From the NCBI GenBank assembly GCA_944386315.1, contig CALXAS010000031.1, forward strand, positions 1 through 12,154: a stretch of DNA of 12,154 bases. Direction: 5' to 3'. The stretch comes from an uncultured Clostridia bacterium. Its GTDB lineage: Bacteria > Bacillota > Clostridia > TANB77 > CAG-508. Positions 6,779 through 12,154 of this stretch are shown piece after piece. Position 1 is the stretch's first letter; each line of letters starts with the position of its first letter. Below the pieces are notes generated by a model, which did not search any database, had not been told where the DNA came from, and saw only the letters and a program-made list of their open reading frames with translations. The position numbers and the translations under genes were made by a program.

Positions 6779-6972
6779 CGAATCCGAACTATAAAAAAAT
6801 CATACTGCAAATACTGTCGGTCAAGCTGATTTTCATAAAAATTCTAAAAGAAATTTTGTCAGCGCCCTCACGACGCTGCGTGAGATTCCCTAACAAAATT
6901 TTTTAAGAATTTCTATATTCAAATCACTTTCCATTCCGTATTTTTGTATGATTTTTTTATAGTTCGGATTCG
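6779..6972. repeat. 194-bp long-hairpin element with perfect 27-bp terminal inverted repeats
   Basis: The ends 6779-6805 and 6946-6972 are perfect inverted repeats of 27 bases. Inside them the two halves stay largely complementary (for example the stretch around 6841-6860 against 6891-6912), down to a GC-rich core where CTCACG (6867-6872) pairs with CGTGAG (6879-6884). The whole element could fold as one hairpin. It contains no open frame and its GC-rich centre contrasts with the AT-rich surroundings. I see no clear target-site duplication. It lies between the convergent bofA and acyl-CoA synthetase genes. It resembles a miniature inverted-repeat element or a structured intergenic repeat, and could also terminate transcription on both strands. 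Confidence 0.75.
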
Positions 6973-6986
6973 AGATTGAAATAAAA

Positions 6987-8727
6987 TTACGAATTACCCA
7001 ATATTTTCTTTATTTCTTCATGTCTTTTTACTTTTTGTGTTGTCGTCTTTATAAGAGGTTCTTCTGTTACAATCAATTCTCTAATATATTTGTAAGCAGG
7101 CATAGATTTATTAATTTTATTTCTAATATCTTGCCAAATAATGTCATGGTATTCCTCTTTTTTCTTATCAGGAAACATCTCTTGCATAGTCTCTGGATTA
7201 TAGACTATTTTTGTGCATAATGTTAAGTCTCCATCTCTAGGATCTGGTTTTCCATATACAATACTTTCAGAAACATAAGGTAGACGGTTAATTAAAATCT
7301 CTAATTCTTCTGGATAAATATTTTTACCATTTTTTAGTACAATTACATCTTTTTTTCTACCAGTAATGAAAAGAAAACCATCTTTATCAAAGTAACCTAG
7401 GTCACCTGTATAGAACCAACCCTCTCTTAACACTTCCTTGGTAGCCTCTTCGTTTTCGTAGTAGCCAAGCATAACAGTTGGACCTTTTGCTTTAATTTCT
7501 CCAATACCTTCTTCATTTGGATTGTCAATAGCAATATCGATGCCAGGAAGAGCAAATCCAACAGAACCGAAGCTTTTTATACTTATCATTTTCACCAGCA
7601 AGAACTGGCGAGGTTTCTGTTAAACCATAACCTTGTAGTAAGTTAATTCCTAAATCTAAAAAGCCCTGAATAGCTTCTTTATTCATAGGAGCACCACCTG
7701 CAATTAACATGCGAAGGTGAGGTGCAAAATTATCTAAAATTTGATGAAATACTTTTTTTCTAATATCAATGCCACATTTTAATAGCACGCGAGATATTTT
7801 GCGCATAGCATTTACTAGCTTGGTTTTGCCTTGTTCATCGATAGCTTTCACAATTTTTTTATACATAATTTCCAACATCAAAGGAACGCAAACAAAACCA
7901 GTAATATTATATTCTTTTAAATTGTTAGCCACATAGCGAATACCATCACAAAAAGCAATTGTAATACCACAATAAGTACCATACAAGAAAGTACAAGTAG
8001 ATTCAAAAGTATGGTGTAACGGTAGAAAAGAAAGAAAAGTATCTTCCTTGGTTACTTTTGCCATTTTGGAAAGCGCATAGATGTCAGCACAGATATTGGC
8101 TTGTGATAAACTTACAGCTTTAGAAATAGCTGTTGTACCAGAAGTAAATAGCATAATAGCCATTTCTTGATTATCAATAGTAATAGAGTTATAAGCCGTA
8201 TCTCCTTCTTGTAATGATTTTTTACCTTCTTCAATTAGGTTAGTATAGCATAAGAAGTTCGTTTCAGTAGGAGGAACATCCATGCAAATAAAATGAGATA
8301 AATGACTAGATTTTTCTGCCTGTAATTTTTCAAAGGTAGGGATGTACTCTTTATCAAAAATAACAGCCTCTGCTTCACTTCTTTTAATTAAACTTTCTAA
8401 TTCATTTGCAGGAAGTGACTTATCTAAAGGAACTACTATAATGTCAGAAGTAGTAACAGCTAAGTAGCTAACACACCACTCATAACGATTTGGCGCAATA
8501 ATAGCCACTCTTTTTTTTCTTAGTCCCATTTGTAGTAGTTTTGTACCAAGTGCTTTAATATCTGCTACAAATTGTCCATAGGTAATTTTAATATAGTCTT
8601 TAGACTTTGGTTCCAACTTATATTCAAATGCTAATTTATCAGCATATAGATTTTGATATCTTTGAACTAATTCTCTAAAATCATGAATTGGTTCTGCCTT
8701 ATACAATACTCTTCTCTTATCTTCCAA
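6987..8727 (-). pseudogene. AMP-binding long-chain acyl-CoA synthetase-like protein, frameshifted
   Basis: The enzyme family activates fatty acids with ATP to acyl-AMP and then acyl-CoA. The gene starts at TTG (8727), eight bases after AAGGGG. The first frame (8727-7525) has the ATP-binding loop near residues 195-205 (TSGTTAISKAV, with both usual glycines replaced by Ala but the Lys kept) and YGLTETSP at 367-374. It then runs into a false tail after GENDKYK. The second frame (visible from 7601, ending at 6987) continues with GSVGFALPG, GWFYTGDLGYF, ITGRKKDVIVLKNGKNIYPEE and the C-terminal domain with the late Lys region. Removing one T from the run of five at 7574-7578 rejoins the frames (DKYKSFGSVGFA). 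Without that base the protein would be about 580 residues, near family length. As written it is inactive. Confidence 0.85.
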
Positions 8728-8766
8728 TACAAAAACCCCTTACTATTCTATATTTATTTTAGGTGT

Positions 8767-8795
8767 ATTGTATAACAAAAAAAGGAAAAATGCAA
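8767..8795 (-). promoter_or_regulatory. Promoter of the acyl-CoA synthetase gene
   Basis: On the minus strand, TTGCAT (8795-8790) and TACAAT (8772-8767) are 17 bases apart and about 40 bases before the TTG start. The match to consensus is moderate. Confidence 0.5.
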
Positions 8796-8860
8796 TAAAA
8801 AGTGAACAGAAAATGAATAGGAACGTCTCAAAAATATCAGAGATAAGTGGGACATTTATC

Positions 8861-8889
8861 TTGAAAAAATAGGAAAAGTAGGATATGAT
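8861..8889 (+). promoter_or_regulatory. Promoter of the guanylate kinase-like/capA/rimO operon
   Basis: TTGAAA (8861-8866) and TATGAT (8884-8889) are 17 bases apart and 38 bases before the first start codon. It is divergent from the acyl-CoA synthetase promoter; the intervening 65 bases hold nothing else that I can identify. Confidence 0.6.
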
Positions 8890-8927
8890 AAGAAAAACAA
8901 GCAAATAAAAGAAATGAGGATGAAGCA

Positions 8928-9641
8928 ATGAATCAATATTTTTGTATTATGGGGAAAAGTGCATCTGGCAAAGATACCATTTATGAAGCTCTAAAAAAAC
9001 AAATGCAGATACAATCTTATATTCCTTATACAACAAGACCAATGCGAACAGGAGAAGCAGAGGGAAATCCTTATCATTTTGTTTCTATAGAACAAATGGA
9101 ACAATGGGAAAGAGAAGGAAAAGTAATAGAAATTCGAAAATATAACACAGTAGAGGGAGTGTGGATGTATGCAACCATTGCAGACAGGCAGTGGGAAACA
9201 AGCCAAGATATGCTAACTGTAGGAACATTAGAGTCTTATGAGAAAATGCTTTCTTATTTTGAAAAAAGTGGAACATGGAGTTTAGTGCCTATTTATATAG
9301 AAATACCAGAAAAAGTGAGAAGAGAAAGAGCACTTTCAAGAGAAATGGCACAAGAACATCCTAAGATAGAAGAAATGAAGCGCAGATTAGAAGCAGATAA
9401 TCAAGATTTTACAGAAGAAAAAATAAGAAATTTAGGAATTACGAAAGAAGCCAGGTTTCAAAATTTAGATTTAGATACCTGTGTGAACCAAATAAGACAA
9501 TATATAGAAGAAAGGCAAAAAACACCACATGAAAAATTTAGGCAAAAGTATGTATTCCCAGTAAGAAATATTCTACCACAAGTTCAAGAAAAGAAAAAGG
9601 AGTTGCAGGAAAAGAAAAAAACAGAATTAGAAAAAGAATAG
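8928..9641 (+). CDS. Guanylate kinase-like P-loop protein, divergent
   Basis: The 237-residue protein has a nucleoside-monophosphate kinase layout. The P-loop is IMGKSASGKDT at residues 7-17, with Asp after the Lys where Ser or Thr is usual. The GMP-side residues resemble guanylate kinase: YTTRPMRTGE, NPYHFVS and the Glu in KVIEIR. The lid-like stretch has two Arg (RRERALSRE). Against true Gmk, the EIDVQGA block is replaced by TVGTLESY, losing the conserved Asp, and a charged Lys/Glu-rich tail of about 40 residues is added. It may phosphorylate a nucleotide or act on another substrate. The AGGA ribosome site at 8917-8920 supports the ATG. The next gene begins 10 bases after its stop. I am sure of the superfamily, less so of GMP as substrate. 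Confidence 0.7.
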   Translation: MNQYFCIMGKSASGKDTIYEALKKQMQIQSYIPYTTRPMRTGEAEGNPYHFVSIEQMEQWEREGKVIEIRKYNTVEGVWMYATIADRQWETSQDMLTVGTLESYEKMLSYFEKSGTWSLVPIYIEIPEKVRRERALSREMAQEHPKIEEMKRRLEADNQDFTEEKIRNLGITKEARFQNLDLDTCVNQIRQYIEERQKTPHEKFRQKYVFPVRNILPQVQEKKKELQEKKKTELEKE

Positions 9642-9651
9642 GAGAAAAACT

Positions 9652-10914
9652 ATGGCAAAATCTAGAAGAAGGAACAAAAGAAATGCAAATAAAATAGTAG
9701 AAACAATTAGCAATGAGACTTTTAAAAAGATAGTATTGGTAATAGGGATTATTATGATTCTTTGTGTAGGAATTATGGGAGTTCGTTATTGGCAAGATCA
9801 ACAAAAGTTAGCCGAGCAAAGACAAAAACTAGACAAACAAATAGAATCCATTTTTCAAGCAGAAACACAGCAGGAAGAAACCCAAGAGGAGGAGGATACT
9901 GTCATTCATATGGCAGTAGTGGGAGATATTTTGTGTGGTAATTTGATGCTAGAAGATGCTAAAACAGGGGAAGATTATCAATTTACTAGTATGTTAGAAG
10001 GAGTAAAAGAATATACAGAGGCAGCAGATATCGCCATAGGAACCATGGAAACCAATTTTACACAAAATGAATATTCTGGTAATCAAGAATATAACAGCCC
10101 CGTCTCTTTTGCACAAGCAGTGAAAGATGTGGGGATAGATGTAGTTTCTACATCGCATAATCATAGTTTAGATTATGGCTTAGACGGATTAAAGCAAACG
10201 AAACAGAATTTAGAAGAGATAGGATATACCATAGTAGGAACAAAAGAGTCTGTAGAAGAAAAGAATTATATCATACAAGAGGTAAGTGGAATAAAAATAG
10301 CCTTTCTTGCCTATACTTATGGATTTAATAATGAAAACAGTATAACGGAAGAAGAAAAGCAATATGTAAATGTATTTTCTTTAGAACAAGCAACGCAAGA
10401 TATACAGGCAGCAAAAGAGGAAGGTGCAGAATATATTTGTGTCATCATGCACTGGGGAGAAGTAAATGCTACTAGGGCAAGTGAAGAACAAAAACAAATA
10501 GCAGATAGCCTAGTAAAAAATGGAGCCAATATCATAGTGGGTTCTCATCCATCTGTTGTACAACAGATGGAAATGAAGAAAAATGCAGAAGGAGAAGATT
10601 GTTTTGTGGCATATTCTCTTGGCAATTATATTTCTTCTTTAAGTAGTGAGAATGCTAATTTAGAGATTATTTTGGATATACAATTAAGAAAAGATGCACA
10701 GACGGGAAAAGTGATATTAGAAAAAGTAAACTATACACCTATTTATGTATTAGATAACGGAAAAGATGCAGAAAATAGATATACATTAGTAGATATGCAA
10801 GAAACAGCAAGAAAATACGCGTCAGGAGAAACAACGGAAATAACAAGACAAACCTATGATAAATTAATGGAAGGATTAGAAAAATTAGAAGAAATTATTA
10901 GGAGGCAATCGTGA
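9652..10914 (+). CDS. Membrane-anchored CapA family protein (poly-gamma-glutamate capsule type metallophosphatase fold)
   Basis: The 420-residue protein has a basic N-terminus, one membrane segment at about 26-45 and a Gln/Glu-rich linker at about 49-83. Its outer domain is of the CapA/PGA_cap family, related to calcineurin-like phosphoesterases. Metal-site style motifs are visible: VVGDILCGN (89-97), METNF near 132, TSHNHSLDYG (167-176), MHWGE (266-270) and GSHPSVVQ (297-304), then YSLGNYISS. CapA takes part in poly-gamma-glutamate synthesis or export in Bacillus, but most clostridial members are uncharacterised, and no capBC-like genes lie here. The ribosome site overlaps the stop of the preceding gene, and its own stop overlaps the rimO start by four bases, so the three are cotranscribed. 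It looks intact. Confidence 0.88.
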   Translation: MAKSRRRNKRNANKIVETISNETFKKIVLVIGIIMILCVGIMGVRYWQDQQKLAEQRQKLDKQIESIFQAETQQEETQEEEDTVIHMAVVGDILCGNLMLEDAKTGEDYQFTSMLEGVKEYTEAADIAIGTMETNFTQNEYSGNQEYNSPVSFAQAVKDVGIDVVSTSHNHSLDYGLDGLKQTKQNLEEIGYTIVGTKESVEEKNYIIQEVSGIKIAFLAYTYGFNNENSITEEEKQYVNVFSLEQATQDIQAAKEEGAEYICVIMHWGEVNATRASEEQKQIADSLVKNGANIIVGSHPSVVQQMEMKKNAEGEDCFVAYSLGNYISSLSSENANLEIILDIQLRKDAQTGKVILEKVNYTPIYVLDNGKDAENRYTLVDMQETARKYASGETTEITRQTYDKLMEGLEKLEEIIRRQS

Positions 10915-12092
10915 ACGTAGGATTTATTCATTTAGGATGTAGTAAAAATTTAGTAGATACAGAAATGACCATTGGCTTGTTTCAAAAACAAGGATACAAA
11001 ATAGTAAATGAACCAGAAAAGGCTGATATATTAGTGATTAATACATGCGGTTTTATCACTTCTGCAAAAGAAGAAGCCATTGGGACCATTTTAGAAATGG
11101 CAGAGTATAAAAAGAAAAAATGTAAATACCTCATTGTGATGGGATGCTTAGTACAAAGGTATCAAAAAGAATTAGAAAAATTAATTCCAGAAGTAGATGT
11201 TTGGATAGCTTATCAAACTTATGACACGATATGGGAACAAATAGAAGCGAAAATAGGAAAAAACGAGAAAGAAGAAAAAGAGAAATCTCTTTGTTTCATG
11301 GATAGGGTCATTACAACAGGAGAAAACTATACGTATTTGCGTATAGCAGAAGGTTGTAGTAATCGTTGCACTTATTGTGCTATACCATCTATTAGGGGGC
11401 CTTTTCAGAGTAGAACCATAGAAGATATTTTAGAGGAGGCAAATGCCTTAGTAAAAAAAGGTTATAGAGAGCTAATCGTAATAGCACAAGATACCACCAA
11501 ATATGGAATAGATATTTATGGAGAACCAAAATTAGTAGAATTATTGCAAAAACTAGAAAAAATAGAGAGTTTAAAGTGGATTCGTTTTTTATATGCTTAT
11601 CCAGAAACAATTACAGAAGACTTGATATAAACTGTAAAAAATAGTAAGAAAATATGCCATTATTTTGATATACCAATACAACATATAGCAGATCCTGTTT
11701 TAAAAAGAATGAACCGAAAAAGTAATGGAGATAGCATTAGAAAATTAATACAAAAATTAAGAAGAGAAATACCAGATGTTATTATAAGAACAACGGTAAT
11801 GGTAGGATTTCCAGGAGAGACAAATGAAGATTTCGAGGAGCTATATCAATTTGTACAAGAGGCCAAATTTGATAAATTAGGAGCTTTTAGCTATTCTAAA
11901 GAAGAAAATACACCAGCAGCAAGATTAAAAGAACAAATCCACCCAATGACAAAGAAAAGTAGGTACAATAAAATTATGCAGTTACAACAAACAATGGCAA
12001 AGCAAAATCTAGAAAATAAAATCGGAAATACATATGAAGTATTCATAGAAAATAAAACATTTGATGGAAAATATTATGGTAGTGTAAAGTAG
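10911..12092 (+). pseudogene. rimO: Ribosomal protein S12 methylthiotransferase RimO, interrupted and 3'-truncated
   Basis: RimO is a radical-SAM enzyme that adds a methylthio group to an Asp of ribosomal protein S12. The GTG start overlaps the capA stop (GTGA) and has AGGAGG at 10900-10905. The N-terminal methylthiotransferase domain has its three cluster cysteines, C10 in GCSKN, C46 in NTCGF and C79 in MGCLVQRY. The radical-SAM cysteines are C149, C153 and C156 in CSNRCTYC. An in-frame TAA at 11628-11630 breaks the gene. The frame continues unchanged after it (TVKNSKKICHYFDIPIQH), and a single G-to-T change of a GAA codon would explain it. The gene then stops at 12092 after DGKYYGSVK, losing roughly the last 45 residues, most of the C-terminal TRAM domain. 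Both defects make activity unlikely. Downstream is AT-rich sequence without a gene. Confidence 0.9.
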
Positions 12093-12154
12093 TCTATGAA
12101 AAAATAGAATATGAAAACATTATCCAAAAAATGTAAAATAGTACATTGAAAAGT

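Noticed and set aside
8743..8928. Minus-strand hydrophobic frame between the divergent promoters
   Set aside because: It covers both promoter regions, is AT-driven Phe/Ile/Leu-rich, and has no convincing ribosome site.
11628..11630. Recoding of TAA as an amino acid in rimO
   Set aside because: TAA ends several intact genes here (nrtR, hslO, pth, lepB), so the code is standard.
1..12154. CRISPR array, tRNA, rRNA, transposase or phage genes
   Set aside because: No direct-repeat/spacer pattern, no cloverleaf or rRNA sequence and no transposase or phage protein was found on either strand.

Overview
The window is strongly AT-rich. It reads as a low-GC, endospore-forming Clostridia-type Firmicute chromosome: there is a bofA gene, Gram-positive style AGGAGG ribosome binding sites, TTGACA/TATAAT promoters, and Hsp33/Pth/RNase G genes in a typical housekeeping context. 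I cannot name the species. An uncultured gut Clostridia lineage fits the style of the proteins, but that is inference.

Layout. (1) 1-1822: a consensus promoter with a 21-bp palindrome just downstream drives a nadD gene cut down to its first ~57 codons. Next come a small membrane protein that looks like the two ends of a PTS EIIC permease joined together, and an intact NrtR-type NAD regulator ending at a bidirectional terminator. (2) 1821-3378, minus strand: a Cof-type HAD phosphatase and signal peptidase I, with their own promoter. (3) 3380-3716: an intergenic stretch holding an unrecognised C-terminal gene remnant, a leftward promoter and a second copy of the 21-bp palindrome, then the hslO promoter. 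(4) 3717-6745: a probable operon hslO-pth-rng-bofA, with rng frameshifted. (5) 6779-6972: a 194-bp long-hairpin element with perfect 27-bp ends between convergent genes. (6) 6987-8727, minus strand: a long-chain acyl-CoA synthetase-like gene with a frameshift. (7) 8861-12092: an operon of a divergent guanylate kinase-like gene, a membrane-anchored CapA-family protein and rimO. rimO carries an in-frame stop and lacks its C-terminal TRAM end.

Two themes stand out. First, a candidate NAD-responsive circuit: an NrtR regulator lies near two nearly identical palindromes, each at a promoter start site. One promoter serves nadD, the other a gene reduced to a fossil, and a looser third site sits on nrtR's own promoter. 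Second, damage: nadD, the EIIC gene, rng, the acyl-CoA synthetase and rimO are all truncated, deleted, frameshifted or interrupted, while hslO, pth, lepB, the HAD phosphatase, bofA, capA and nrtR look intact. The two frameshifts are both single extra bases in five-base A (or T) runs, so sequencing error must be excluded for those. The deletions and the nonsense codon are harder to explain that way and suggest real gene decay. I did not find a clearly new multi-gene system. The NrtR circuit with orphaned operators and the hairpin element are the most unusual content.
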